This document shows positions 55,422-64,000 of a DNA stretch of 64,000 nt, piece by piece. A program made the position numbers and the translations under genes. How positions within the stretch are numbered: position 1 is the first letter of the stretch; the number at the start of each line of letters is the position of its first letter. Location of the stretch: positions 62,001 to 126,000 of the forward strand of contig CALUIK010000001.1 of NCBI GenBank assembly GCA_944320685.1. The letters are read 5' to 3'. The DNA comes from an uncultured Alistipes sp. Lineage in GTDB: Bacteria > Bacteroidota > Bacteroidia > Bacteroidales > Rikenellaceae. The notes under the pieces are model-generated. The model was not told the DNA's origin and did not search any database. It worked only from the letters and a program-made list of their open reading frames with translations.

Positions 55422-56819
55422 ATGCAAACGAAACAACAGACCCTCTCATCACCCATATCTTTCTCGGGCAAAGGGCTACATACCGGAGTCAAGGTCAACA
55501 TGACAGTCCTGCCGGCTCCGGAAAACAGCGGAATAGTATTTCGTCGAATCGATCTCGAAAATTCGCCTTCGGTGCCCGCCCTGTGCGAATATGTCACCGA
55601 CACATCGCGCGGAACGACCATAGAGAAGGGCCCCGCCAAGATAAGCACCGTAGAGCACATCCTGTCGGCCCTCTGGACACTGGGCGTGGACAACGCTGTG
55701 ATCGACGTCGACGCCCCCGAGGTCCCCATCATGGACGGCTCGGCCCGCGAATATGCCCAAAAGATCACCGAAGTCGGCCTCGTGGAGCAGAAAGCCGACC
55801 GCAAATATTACGAGGTGACGGAGAAACAGGTCTATACGATCCCCGACAAGGGCGTTGCCATAATAATATACCCCGACGACGAGTTCACAGTATCGGTACA
55901 CGTCGACTACAACTCGAAGGTCATAGGCAACCAATACGCCACACTCGACCCCTTCAACGACTATGCGCAGCAGATAGCGCCATGCCGCACCTTCGTATTC
56001 CTGCACGAGCTGGAGCCGCTGCTCAAGATGAACCTCATCAAGGGCGGCGATCTTGACAACTCGATCGTCGTCGTCGAGAACCCCGTCTCGGACGAGCAGC
56101 TCGACCACCTCAAAAAGATATTCCACAAGGACGACATAAGGGTCACGGGCGGCTATCTGAACAACCTGCAGCTGCGTTCGAGCAACGAGCTGGCACGCCA
56201 CAAGCTGCTTGACCTGCTGGGCGACTTCGCACTGCTGGGCATGCGCATCAAGGGCCGCGTATGGGCCTCGCGTCCCGGCCACTTCGCCAACACCGAGTTC
56301 ATGAAGCAACTCATACACGCCATACGCCGCGACGGCGAAAAGCCGGCATTCCGCTACCGTCCCGACAAACCCGCCGTCCTCGACATAAACGAAGTGCGCA
56401 AGCTGTTGCCCCACCGCTATCCCTTCCTGCTGGTAGACAAGGTATTCTACCTGGGCAACGACTCTATCGGCGCCATCAAGAACGTCACGGCCAACGAACC
56501 GCAGTTCACGGGCCACTTCCCCACCGAGCCCGTCATGCCGGGCGTACTGCTGGTGGAGGCCATGGCACAGGCCAGCGGCATCATAGTGCTCAACGGCGTC
56601 GAGCACCCCGAAGAATACTCGACATATTTCCTGCGTATCGACAACGTACGTTTCAAGCACAAGGTGGTTCCGGGCGACACGATGCAAATCGAGGCCCACA
56701 TCATCGAGCCCGTGCGCCGCGGCATAGCCTCGGTCGTAGGCAAGGTCTTCGTGGGCGGCGTCCTCGCCTGCGAGGCGACGCTTATGGCACAGATTGTGAG
56801 AAACAAGAAACCGGAATAG
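55422..56819 (+). CDS. lpxC-fabZ: Bifunctional LpxC deacetylase / FabZ dehydratase fusion
   Basis: A 465-aa fusion. The LpxC part (about 1-300) has SISFSGKGLHTGVKVN-like opening SPISFSGKGLHTG, the zinc motif VEHILSAL, and MDGSAREYAQ. The FabZ part (about 320-465) has KLLPHRYPFLLVDKV and FTGHFPTEPVMPGVLLVEAMAQ with the catalytic His and Glu. LpxC commits UDP-acyl-GlcNAc to lipid A, and FabZ dehydrates 3-hydroxyacyl-ACP. The fusion, typical of Bacteroidetes, balances lipid A and fatty acid synthesis. lpxA follows after 9 nt. Confidence 0.95.
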   Translation: MQTKQQTLSSPISFSGKGLHTGVKVNMTVLPAPENSGIVFRRIDLENSPSVPALCEYVTDTSRGTTIEKGPAKISTVEHILSALWTLGVDNAVIDVDAPEVPIMDGSAREYAQKITEVGLVEQKADRKYYEVTEKQVYTIPDKGVAIIIYPDDEFTVSVHVDYNSKVIGNQYATLDPFNDYAQQIAPCRTFVFLHELEPLLKMNLIKGGDLDNSIVVVENPVSDEQLDHLKKIFHKDDIRVTGGYLNNLQLRSSNELARHKLLDLLGDFALLGMRIKGRVWASRPGHFANTEFMKQLIHAIRRDGEKPAFRYRPDKPAVLDINEVRKLLPHRYPFLLVDKVFYLGNDSIGAIKNVTANEPQFTGHFPTEPVMPGVLLVEAMAQASGIIVLNGVEHPEEYSTYFLRIDNVRFKHKVVPGDTMQIEAHIIEPVRRGIASVVGKVFVGGVLACEATLMAQIVRNKKPE

Positions 56820-56828
56820 CAGACCAGC

Positions 56829-57614
56829 ATGATCAGTAAATTGGCATACGTTCATCCCGACGCCAAGATCGGCATGAACGTCACGATAGAACCTTTCGCA
56901 TACATCGCCGGCGACGTGGTCATAGGCGACGACTGCTGGATCGGCCCCTCGGCCGCGATCTACGACGGCGCACGCATAGGCAAGGGGTGTAAAATACATA
57001 TGGCCGCCTCGATAGCCTGCACGCCGCAGGACATGAAATTCAAGGGCGAGGTATCCACGGCAGAGATAGGCGACTACAACGAGATCCGCGAATATGTCAC
57101 CATCAGCCGCGGCACCGCCTCGCGCGGCAAGACCGTCGTCGGATCGTACAACCTCGTCATGGCATATGCCCACATAGCGCACGACTGCGTGGTGGGCGAC
57201 CATAACGTCATCGTAAACCGCGTATCGCTCGGCGGCGAGGTCGAAATAGGCAATTGGGTCGTCATAGGCGGGCATACGGCCATACACCAATGGGTGCGCA
57301 TCGGCGACCACGCCATGATACAGGGCATGTCGGGCGTCACGAAGGACATACCGCCATTCATCACCGCCTCGAACAAGGACCATTATGCCGGCATCAACAA
57401 GATAGGGCTGTCGCGCCGCGGTTTCACCCCGGAACAGATCGCCGCCGTACACGAGGCGTGCCGCATACTCTTCCAGAGCAACCTCAACTACATGGAGGGG
57501 TGCGACCGCGTCGAGGCCGAACTGCCGCAATCGTCCGAAAGGGATATGCTCCTGAACTTCATCCGTTCGTCGAAGCGCGGCTGCATCAAGCAGTATGTGT
57601 CGGATGCCGACTGA
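56829..57614 (+). CDS. lpxA: UDP-N-acetylglucosamine acyltransferase LpxA
   Basis: A 261-aa left-handed beta-helix protein with hexapeptide repeats, including IGPSAAIYDGARIGKGCKIHMAASIACTPQDMKF and VGDHNVIVNRVSLGGEVEIGNWVVIGGHTAIHQWVRIG. The catalytic His lies in the AYAHIAHDCVVGDHN segment. A C-terminal helical part (YAGINKIGLSRRGFTPEQI) is typical of LpxA. It performs the first step of lipid A synthesis. It is cotranscribed with lpxC-fabZ. Confidence 0.96.
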   Translation: MISKLAYVHPDAKIGMNVTIEPFAYIAGDVVIGDDCWIGPSAAIYDGARIGKGCKIHMAASIACTPQDMKFKGEVSTAEIGDYNEIREYVTISRGTASRGKTVVGSYNLVMAYAHIAHDCVVGDHNVIVNRVSLGGEVEIGNWVVIGGHTAIHQWVRIGDHAMIQGMSGVTKDIPPFITASNKDHYAGINKIGLSRRGFTPEQIAAVHEACRILFQSNLNYMEGCDRVEAELPQSSERDMLLNFIRSSKRGCIKQYVSDAD

Positions 57615-57640
57615 CGGCGGGACAGTCAGAACAAAACCGG

Positions 57641-57670
57641 AAGGCGGGCGATGAGGGCATTGTCCGCCTT
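57641..57670. terminator. Weak hairpin after lpxA
   Basis: AAGGCGG (57641-57647) and CCGCCTT (57664-57670) form a 7-bp stem with a 16-nt loop. It is the only terminator-like structure before the rimP promoter. Confidence 0.45.
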
Positions 57671-57738
57671 TGCCATACCCACGGGGCCCCAAACGGATAC
57701 AAAACGATAAAAAAATATGTTTTTCACATCGCAATCGT

Positions 57739-57768
57739 TTGGCGTATCGGTTTTTTTCACTATTTTTG
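57739..57768 (+). promoter_or_regulatory. Promoter of the rimP-nusA-infB operon
   Basis: TTG at 57739-57741, a 19-nt spacer and TATTTTTG at 57761-57768 match the consensus exactly. Transcription should start near 57774. Confidence 0.8.
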
Positions 57769-57782
57769 CGGTGTTAGTCAGC

Positions 57783-57809
57783 AATAAGGGGACGGGAAGT
57801 CCCCTTATT
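57783..57809 (+). promoter_or_regulatory. Leader hairpin of the rimP-nusA-infB operon
   Basis: AATAAGGGGAC (57783-57793) and GTCCCCTTATT (57799-57809) form a perfect 11-bp stem with a 5-nt loop right behind the expected start of transcription, followed by a short T-run. It looks like an attenuator or stabilising 5' structure, reminiscent of the rimP leaders known in other phyla. Confidence 0.7.
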
Positions 57810-57832
57810 TCGTAGTTATAACCCCGCGAAGT

Positions 57833-58300
57833 ATGATAGATTGCACCAAAATATTGGAGATTGCCGACCGCGAACTCGCCGGCACAGACATGTTTACCGT
57901 AAGCTGCACTTGCTCGCCCGCCAACGAGGTGGAGCTGCTCATCGACAGCGACACCTCGGTCACCATCGAGGCGTGCGCAGAGCTGAGCCGCGCCATCGAG
58001 GCCCACTTCGACCGCGACGAGGAGGATTTCTCGCTCACGGTAGCCTCGGCAGGCATAGGGTCTGAACTGCGGACGCTGCGGCAGTACCGCAAGATCGTGG
58101 GCTCCCCCGTGGAGGTGCTGCTCAAGAACGGCACCAAGATTCTGGCACGGCTCGACGAGGCCGACGAAGACGGCATCACCGTCTCGTACAAGGAGCGTCA
58201 GGCCGTCGAGGGCCGCAAGCGCAAGGTCGAGGTCGACGTGGTGCGCACATACCCCTTCGAGGAGATAAAATACACGAAAGAGTACCTCGACTTCAAATAA
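57833..58300 (+). CDS. rimP: Ribosome maturation factor RimP
   Basis: A 155-aa protein in the standard rimP-nusA-infB position. The N-terminal domain has VSCTCSPANEVELLIDSDTSVTIEACAELSRAIE, and the C-terminal domain has GSPVEVLLKNGTKILARL. RimP helps assemble the 30S subunit. The length is normal, and the ATG at 57833 lies about 60 nt after the expected transcription start. nusA starts 32 nt after its stop. Confidence 0.93.
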   Translation: MIDCTKILEIADRELAGTDMFTVSCTCSPANEVELLIDSDTSVTIEACAELSRAIEAHFDRDEEDFSLTVASAGIGSELRTLRQYRKIVGSPVEVLLKNGTKILARLDEADEDGITVSYKERQAVEGRKRKVEVDVVRTYPFEEIKYTKEYLDFK

Positions 58301-58332
58301 CGACGAACAAAAATAGATAAATATACTCACAC

Positions 58333-59565
58333 ATGGAAAACTTAAATCTCATCAGCAACTTCGCAGAATTCAAGGAGTTGAAAAACATCGACAAGGCAAC
58401 CATGATCGGCGTTCTGGAGGATGTATTCCGCCACGCCCTGCAAAAGCAGTTCGAGAGCGACGAGAACTTCGACGTCATCATCAACCCCGAGAAGGGCGAC
58501 CTCGAGATCTGGCGTAACCGCGAGGTGGTCGAGGACGGCGCCGTCGAGAACCCCAACACGCAGATCGCCGTATCGGAGGTCAAGGCCATCGACCCCACAT
58601 ACGAGGTGGGCGACGAGTACACCGACCAGATCAAGATGAACCAGTTCGGCCGCCGCGCCGTGCTGTCGCTGCGCCAGAACCTCGCCTCGCGCCTGCTCGA
58701 CCTCGAAAAGGCCAACCTCTACGAGAAATACTCGCAGAAGGTGGGCGAGATCATAACGGGCGAGGTATATCAGGTATGGAAGCGCGAGGTACTCATCCTC
58801 GACGATGACGACAACGAGCTCATACTGCCCAAGAGCGAGCAGATACCCAACGACTTCTACCGCAAGGGCGACACCATCAAGGCCATCGTCAAGAGTGTCG
58901 AGATGAACAACAACCAGCCGCGCATCATACTCTCGCGCACGGCCAACCAGTTCCTCGAACGCCTCTTCGAGCAGGAGGTGCCCGAGATCTTCGACGGCCT
59001 TATCACCATAAAGAAGATAGTGCGCATCCCCGGCGAGAGGGCTAAGGTCGCCGTCGAGTCGTACGACGACCGCATCGACCCCGTAGGCGCATGCGTCGGA
59101 ATGAAAGGGTCGCGCATATATACCATCGTCAAGGAGCTGCGCAACGAGAACATCGACGTGGTGAACTACACCTCGAACCCGCAGCTCATGATACAGCGTT
59201 CGCTCAACCCCGCCAAAATATCAAGCATCACCATCGACGAGGAGCGCAAGACCGCCTCGGTATACCTCAAGCCCGATCAGGTGTCGCTGGCCATCGGCAA
59301 GGGCGGCCTCAACATACGTCTGTCGAAGATGCTCACAGGCTACGACATAGACGTCTACCGCGAGATCGAGGAGGAGGACGTCGCTCTGTCGGAGTTCGCC
59401 GACGAGATCGAACCGTGGGTAATCGACGCCCTTAAGAGCGCCGGCTGCGACACGGCCAAGAGCGTTCTGGAACTCCCCGTGGAGGAGATCGCCACACGCG
59501 CCGACCTTGAGATCGAACAGGCGGAAAAGGTCGTGGAGATACTCAAGGCCGAGTTCGAAGAGTAG
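58333..59565 (+). CDS. nusA: Transcription termination/antitermination protein NusA
   Basis: A 410-aa protein. An N-terminal RNA polymerase-binding domain (about 1-125) precedes an S1 domain ([33 protein letters not shown]) and two KH domains ([19 protein letters not shown] and [24 protein letters not shown]). A short helical C-terminus follows. It binds RNA polymerase and controls pausing, termination and antitermination. It is cotranscribed with rimP and infB, with 29 nt to infB. Confidence 0.96.
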   Translation: MENLNLISNFAEFKELKNIDKATMIGVLEDVFRHALQKQFESDENFDVIINPEKGDLEIWRNREVVEDGAVENPNTQIAVSEVKAIDPTYEVGDEYTDQIKMNQFGRRAVLSLRQNLASRLLDLEKANLYEKYSQKVGEIITGEVYQVWKREVLILDDDDNELILPKSEQIPNDFYRKGDTIKAIVKSVEMNNNQPRIILSRTANQFLERLFEQEVPEIFDGLITIKKIVRIPGERAKVAVESYDDRIDPVGACVGMKGSRIYTIVKELRNENIDVVNYTSNPQLMIQRSLNPAKISSITIDEERKTASVYLKPDQVSLAIGKGGLNIRLSKMLTGYDIDVYREIEEEDVALSEFADEIEPWVIDALKSAGCDTAKSVLELPVEEIATRADLEIEQAEKVVEILKAEFEE

Positions 59566-59594
59566 TTTTAACGGATAAAAACGGAGGAAAACAT

Positions 59595-62420
59595 ATGATA
59601 AATAACAGAAAGGTAAGGCTCATACAGGTAGCGAAGGAGTTCAAGGTGGGGCTCAACACCATCATGGATTTCCTGCTCAAGAAGGGCATCAACGTCGAGG
59701 GCTCGCCCAATTCGCCGGTCAGCCCCGAGGTATATGCCGTTCTCGAGAAGGAGTTCGGCTCCAACCGTACCATCACGGGCAACGAACGCGACAACATACG
59801 CGAGCGCATAGCGCTCAAACAGACCACCGTCACGCTCGACGAGGAGAAGAAGAGCGACAAGGAGGACAAGGAGGTGATAATCAAGAGCAACGTCATCAGC
59901 GTCAAGGATGAGATCCCGCAGCCCAAGATCCTCGGCAAGATCGACCTCGAACCAAAGAAGAAGCCGGCGCCCGCGCCGCAGCCCGCGCCGAGCGCCGTAC
60001 AGCACAATGCGCCCGAGGCGCCTGCGTCCGAGCCCGTGAAGCCCGCTCCCGCGGCAGGCCCCGCACCGGTATCCGCCGAGCAGCCTGCGCAGCCCGCCGG
60101 ACAGCCGAAAGTCGCCGAAGCGCCCGAAGCCGAGCCCGCACCTGCAGCCGAGCCCGCGAAGGCATCAGCCCCCCAGCCTGCATCAGAGCCCGAGGAGGCG
60201 CCCAAACGCGAGGACAACATCTTCCGTCCGAACCACACGCAACTTGCAGGCCCGCAGATTCTCGGCACGATGGACGTATCGAACATCGTTCCGGGCGGCC
60301 GCCACAAGCGCAAGCGTCTGGACAAGGAGAAGGTGGACGTAAGCAAGGCAAACGGCAAGGGCAACGGCCAGCAGGGACGTTCCGCAGACCGCGGCGCACA
60401 GGGCAAGGGCCCGCAGCAGGGCGGCGGCAATGCCGGATCGCAACCCAAACCGGGTGAAGGCCGCCGCAGCAAGAACAAGCACCAGAAGCATCAGCCGAAA
60501 CCGATCCTCCGCCCCGAAGTCAGCGACGAAGAGGTATCGAAGCAGATAAAGGATACGCTGGCACGCCTGACATCGAAGGGTGCCAAGAACAAGGGAGCCA
60601 AGTACCGCAAGGAAAAGCGCGAGGAGATACGCGAGAAGATGAGCGAGGAGATGGAGCGCGAACAGCAGGAACGCTCGATCCTCAAGGTTACGGAGTTCGT
60701 CACCGTGAGCGAGCTGGCCACGATGATGAACGTCTCTCCGATGGAGGTCATCTCGGCCTGCATGAACCTCGGGCTCATGGTATCGATCAACCAGCGGCTC
60801 GACGCGGAGGCACTGGTGGTTGTGGCCGAAGAGTTCGGCTTCAAGGTAGAGTTCGTCTCGGTGGACATACAGGAGGCCATAGAGACGGAGACCGACAAGG
60901 AGGAGGATCTCGTGCCGCGCCCGCCCATCGTCACGGTCATGGGACATGTCGACCACGGCAAGACCTCGCTGCTGGACAATATCCGCAAGACCAACGTCAT
61001 CGAAGGCGAGGCCGGCGGCATCACGCAGCACATCGGCGCCTACTCGGTAAACCTCAACGGCCAGAAGATCACCTTCCTCGATACGCCGGGACACGAGGCC
61101 TTCACGGCGATGCGCGCCCGCGGCGCAAAGATCACCGACGTGGCCATCATCATCGTGGCTGCCGACGACAATGTCATGCCGCAGACCATCGAGGCCATCA
61201 ACCACGCGCAAGCCGCAGGCGTGCCCATGGTCTTCGCCATAAACAAGATAGACAAGCCGAACGCCAACCCCGACCATATCAAGGAGCAGCTGGCACAGAT
61301 GAACTACCTGGTCGAGGAGTGGGGCGGCAAATACCAGAGTCAGGACATATCCGCCAAAAAGGGGCTCAACCTCGACAAACTGCTCGAGAAGGTGCTTCTC
61401 GAGGCCGAGATGCTCGACCTGAAGGCCAACCCCAACAAGAAGGCTCAAGGCGCCGTCATCGAGTCGACGCTCGACAAGGGACGCGGTTACGTGGCCACGA
61501 TCATGGTACAGAGCGGCACGCTGCATGTGGGCGACGTGATCCTCTCGGGCACCTATACGGGCCGCGTGAAGGCCATGTTCGACGAGAACGGCAAGAAGGT
61601 GACCGAGGCAGGTCCTTCGACGCCGGTGCAGGTTCTGGGCCTGAACGGCGCACCGCAGGCCGGAGACAACTTCAACGTCATGGACGACGACCGCTCGGCC
61701 CGCGAGATAGCCAACAAGCGCGAGCAGCTGCAGCGCATGCAGGGCATCATGACGCAGAAGCACATCACGCTCGACGAAATCGGCCGCCGCATAGCCATCG
61801 GCTCGTTCAAGGAGTTGAACATTATAGTCAAGGGCGATGTGGACGGTTCAGTGGAGGCCATGGCCGGCTCGCTCATCAAACTCTCGAAGGAGACCGTGCA
61901 GGTGAACGTCATCCACGCCGCCGTAGGCCAGATCTCCGAATCGGACGTACTGCTCGCCGCCGCCTCGAACGCCATAATCGTGGGCTTCCAGGTGCGCCCC
62001 TCGGCCGCGGCGCGCAAAACGGCGGAGAAGGAGGAGATCGAGATACGCCTCTACTCGATCATATACGACGCCATCAACGATATCAAGGACGCCATCGACG
62101 GCATGCTCGAACCGGTGATGAAGGAGGTTATAGTATGTACGATCGAGGTGATGGAGATATTCAAGATATCGAAAGTGGGCACCGTTGCCGGCTGTATCGT
62201 ACGCGAAGGCAAGCTGACGCGCACCACACCCATACGCGTCATCCGCGACGGCATCGTCATCTACACAGGCAAACTCGGCTCGCTCAAGCGGTTCAAGGAC
62301 GACGTGAAGGAGGTGACGATGGGTCAGGACTGCGGCCTGAACATCGAATCGTACAACGACATACATGTCGGCGACATCATCGAGGGATACGATCAGGTGG
62401 AGGTCAAGAACACCAAGTAG
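59595..62420 (+). CDS. infB: Translation initiation factor IF-2
   Basis: A 941-aa protein. The N-terminal IF2_N part is followed by a long Ala/Pro/Glu-rich low-complexity region (about 119-203) and a Gly/Lys/Gln-rich stretch. The G domain has G1 GHVDHGKT (450-457), DTPGHEAF and INKIDKPN. Domains II-IV follow, with the C-terminal IF2 domain ending in [19 protein letters not shown]. It brings fMet-tRNA to the 30S subunit. The disordered N-terminal region varies strongly between species. Confidence 0.97.
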   Translation: MINNRKVRLIQVAKEFKVGLNTIMDFLLKKGINVEGSPNSPVSPEVYAVLEKEFGSNRTITGNERDNIRERIALKQTTVTLDEEKKSDKEDKEVIIKSNVISVKDEIPQPKILGKIDLEPKKKPAPAPQPAPSAVQHNAPEAPASEPVKPAPAAGPAPVSAEQPAQPAGQPKVAEAPEAEPAPAAEPAKASAPQPASEPEEAPKREDNIFRPNHTQLAGPQILGTMDVSNIVPGGRHKRKRLDKEKVDVSKANGKGNGQQGRSADRGAQGKGPQQGGGNAGSQPKPGEGRRSKNKHQKHQPKPILRPEVSDEEVSKQIKDTLARLTSKGAKNKGAKYRKEKREEIREKMSEEMEREQQERSILKVTEFVTVSELATMMNVSPMEVISACMNLGLMVSINQRLDAEALVVVAEEFGFKVEFVSVDIQEAIETETDKEEDLVPRPPIVTVMGHVDHGKTSLLDNIRKTNVIEGEAGGITQHIGAYSVNLNGQKITFLDTPGHEAFTAMRARGAKITDVAIIIVAADDNVMPQTIEAINHAQAAGVPMVFAINKIDKPNANPDHIKEQLAQMNYLVEEWGGKYQSQDISAKKGLNLDKLLEKVLLEAEMLDLKANPNKKAQGAVIESTLDKGRGYVATIMVQSGTLHVGDVILSGTYTGRVKAMFDENGKKVTEAGPSTPVQVLGLNGAPQAGDNFNVMDDDRSAREIANKREQLQRMQGIMTQKHITLDEIGRRIAIGSFKELNIIVKGDVDGSVEAMAGSLIKLSKETVQVNVIHAAVGQISESDVLLAAASNAIIVGFQVRPSAAARKTAEKEEIEIRLYSIIYDAINDIKDAIDGMLEPVMKEVIVCTIEVMEIFKISKVGTVAGCIVREGKLTRTTPIRVIRDGIVIYTGKLGSLKRFKDDVKEVTMGQDCGLNIESYNDIHVGDIIEGYDQVEVKNTK

Positions 62421-62477
62421 CCCGATAAAAAATACGATAACGACAGGTTAACACAAAAACTACAAACTAAACTCGAA

Positions 62478-63797
62478 ATGAATACGCAGATCAAATTCGT
62501 TACGGCGGAAGAGGCCGTCAAGGTCATCAAATCGGGAGATCACGTACACCTCAGTTCTGTAGCGTCGGCCCCGCAATGTCTCATCAAGGCGATGTGCGCC
62601 CGTGGCGAGAACAACGAGTTGCACGATGTACACATCCACCACCTTCACACCGAGGGTCCGGCCCCCTATGCCGACCCCAAGTTCGAGGGCGTGTTCCAGC
62701 TCGACTCGTTCTTCGTCGGCAGCAATGTGCGAAAGGTCACGCAGAGCGGCTACGCCGACTACATCCCCATCTTCCTGAGCGAGACACAGCGCCTGTACCG
62801 CTGCGGCGCCGTGCCGTGCGACGTGGCCATGATCCAGGTATCTGAGCCCGACAAGCACGGTTACGTATCGCTCGGCACCTCGGTCGACGCCACCCTCGCC
62901 GCCGTAGAGACGGCGAAGACCGTCATCGCCGTGGTCAACAAATACGTGCCCCGCTCGTTCGGCGACGCCATCATCCCCATGTCGAAGATCGACATATTCG
63001 TACACGACGATACGCCGCTGATCGAGGCCCCATTCTCGGAACCCAACGAGACCGAACTCAAGATCGGCAAGTACTGCGCCGAACTGATCGAGGACGGCGC
63101 CACGCTGCAGATGGGTATCGGCGCCATTCCCAACGCCGTGCTCTCGCAGCTCAAGGACCACAAGAATCTGGGTATCCACACCGAGATGTTCGCCGACGGC
63201 GTGCTGCCTCTGGTGCGCTCGGGCGTAATCAACGGCGAGGCCAAGAATATAGACAAGGGTATGATGGTCTCTACGTTCCTGATGGGCTCGAAGGAGGTAT
63301 ATGACTTCATCGACGACAACCCTGGCGTACTGATGAAGGACGTGGGCTACACCAACGACCCCTACATCATCTCGAAGAACGACCGCGTGACGGCCATCAA
63401 CTCGGCCCTGCAGGTCGACATCACGGGACAGGTCTCGGCCGACTCGCTCGGCACGAAGTTCTGGTCGGGTGTCGGCGGCCAGATAGACTTCGTCTACGGA
63501 GCCTCTCTCTCGAAGGGCGGCAAGGCCATCATCGCCATGCCCTCTATCACGAACAAGGGCGTCTCGAAGATCGTCGACAAGCTGCTGCCGGGTGCCGGCG
63601 TCGTCACCACGCGCAACCATATCCACTGGTTCGTCACCGAGAACGGCGCCGTCGACCTCTACGGCAAGAGTCTCCAAGAGCGTGCCCGCCTGCTAATCTC
63701 GGTAGCGCACCCCTCGGCACAGGAGGAGCTCGACCGCGCGGCTTTCGAGCGCTACGGCTCGCACCACCACTACATCAAGGGCTACATGGGCAAATAA
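62478..63797 (+). CDS. Acetyl-CoA hydrolase/transferase family CoA transferase
   Basis: A 439-aa class I CoA transferase. It has VTAEEAVKVIKSGDHVHLSS at the N-terminus, MIQVSEPDKHGYVSLGTSVD, and the catalytic Glu E236 (GIHTEMFADGVL), which forms the CoA thioester. The C-terminal part has GQIDFVYGASLSKGGKAIIAMPS. It probably swaps CoA between acetate, butyrate, 4-hydroxybutyrate or succinate in fermentation; the exact acid is not clear. The gene starts 57 nt after infB and ends at a terminator. Confidence 0.9.
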   Translation: MNTQIKFVTAEEAVKVIKSGDHVHLSSVASAPQCLIKAMCARGENNELHDVHIHHLHTEGPAPYADPKFEGVFQLDSFFVGSNVRKVTQSGYADYIPIFLSETQRLYRCGAVPCDVAMIQVSEPDKHGYVSLGTSVDATLAAVETAKTVIAVVNKYVPRSFGDAIIPMSKIDIFVHDDTPLIEAPFSEPNETELKIGKYCAELIEDGATLQMGIGAIPNAVLSQLKDHKNLGIHTEMFADGVLPLVRSGVINGEAKNIDKGMMVSTFLMGSKEVYDFIDDNPGVLMKDVGYTNDPYIISKNDRVTAINSALQVDITGQVSADSLGTKFWSGVGGQIDFVYGASLSKGGKAIIAMPSITNKGVSKIVDKLLPGAGVVTTRNHIHWFVTENGAVDLYGKSLQERARLLISVAHPSAQEELDRAAFERYGSHHHYIKGYMGK

Positions 63798-63816
63798 CTG
63801 TCCGGCATCTCATACC

Positions 63817-63848
63817 AAGGCACTGCGGCTGTGATCCGCGGTGCCTTT
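63817..63848 (+). terminator. Terminator after the CoA transferase gene
   Basis: Arms 63817-63828 and 63836-63847 form a 12-bp stem with one G-T pair, followed by a short T-rich stretch. Confidence 0.7.
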
Positions 63849-63950
63849 CCATTTATGTGCGGCGTCAGGTATGGGTCGGGACAGTTTCCGACGCACGCGC
63901 CATGCCACGAAATCTTTTGCCGCGGCATGCCGCAGCGTCCCTTTATTCAC

Positions 63951-63958
63951 TATCTTTG
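63951..63958 (+). promoter_or_regulatory. -7 box almost touching the next gene
   Basis: TATCTTTG lies only 4 nt before an ATG at 63963. If this ATG is the true start, the mRNA would be leaderless. Confidence 0.55.
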
Positions 63959-63962
63959 CATT

Positions 63963-64000
63963 ATGCTGCACCGTTTTCAGGAGGATATAGGCGGCATCGC
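63963..64000 (+). CDS. Start of an unknown CDS, cut by the window edge
   Basis: Twelve codons are visible (MLHRFQEDIGGI). This is too short to identify. The frame is open to the edge and lies directly behind a consensus -7 box. A start further right is possible. Confidence 0.45.
   Translation, partial: MLHRFQEDIGGI

Noticed and set aside
55476..57734. A minus-strand open frame of 752 codons opposite lpxC-fabZ and lpxA
   Set aside because: It spans two well-supported plus-strand genes and has no recognisable motif; GC-rich codon use keeps the antisense frame open.
59950..60210. A repeat-protein or repeat-DNA element
   Set aside because: It is the normal Ala/Pro-rich disordered region of IF-2 rather than a separate repeat.
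60183..61763. A minus-strand frame of 526 codons inside infB
   Set aside because: It lies opposite the IF-2 G domain and has no supporting motif.
1..64000. tRNA, rRNA, CRISPR arrays and insertion sequences
   Set aside because: I looked at the intergenic gaps and found none; the hairpins seen there are short and terminator-like.

Overview
The window looks like a GC-rich member of the Bacteroidales, most like Alistipes (Rikenellaceae). The order-level call rests on several things seen here: repeated Bacteroidetes-type promoters (TTG about 19 nt before TAnnTTTG), a fused MurF-alanine racemase, a fused LpxC-FabZ, families largely confined to Bacteroidetes (GSCFA, DUF2851, the LptD-like OstA protein), and weak Shine-Dalgarno sites. 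The genus is an inference from GC content and gene style. Almost all of the sequence is chromosomal core DNA. I see no rRNA, tRNA, CRISPR array or insertion sequence.

Layout. 1-9189 (minus strand) is one long gene string read right to left: SPOR amidase, MCE/MlaD lipid-transport protein, MutS2, MurF-Alr, RsmI-like methyltransferase, GrpE and DnaJ (cut by the left edge). 9299-26580 (plus) holds an LptD-like outer-membrane protein, a DUF4886 hydrolase, an ABC-F ATPase, a GSCFA protein, a divergent PafA-type phosphatase, SufE, a SufT-like protein, a short DUF2851 protein, a secreted FAD oxidoreductase, SecA and a WbsX/GH99-like secreted protein. dCMP deaminase follows and meets a POT peptide transporter at a strong bidirectional terminator. 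Next come a BACON/M60 lipoprotein (mucin-protease type), a glycogen branching enzyme, an ExbB-ExbD-TonB-like-DUF1573 cluster and TamB on the minus strand, then TsaD and a nitronate monooxygenase-like protein on the plus strand.

43943-47434 is the accessory-looking part. An apparently intact but orphan phage-type terminase large subunit and a 96-aa partner (minus) are divergent from a LexA/CI-like HTH-S24 repressor (plus), across an AT-rich region with inverted-repeat operators. The repressor gene overlaps an EamA transporter gene. No portal, capsid, small terminase or integrase gene is visible. I regard this as the best candidate for an unusual system in the window.

47521-64000 is again core: 2-oxoacid:ferredoxin oxidoreductase KorAB, an HD-domain protein coupled to a YgbA-family protein, a CPA1 cation/proton antiporter, a three-gene unknown envelope cluster (minus), LpxC-FabZ with LpxA, the rimP-nusA-infB operon with a strong leader hairpin, a CoA transferase, and the first codons of another gene behind a promoter that sits almost on its ATG.

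The genes together mainly build the cell envelope (peptidoglycan precursors, lipid A, LPS export, lipid transport, TonB energisation, Sec export) and carry out core translation and anaerobic central metabolism. A few secreted glycan or mucin enzymes fit a gut habitat.
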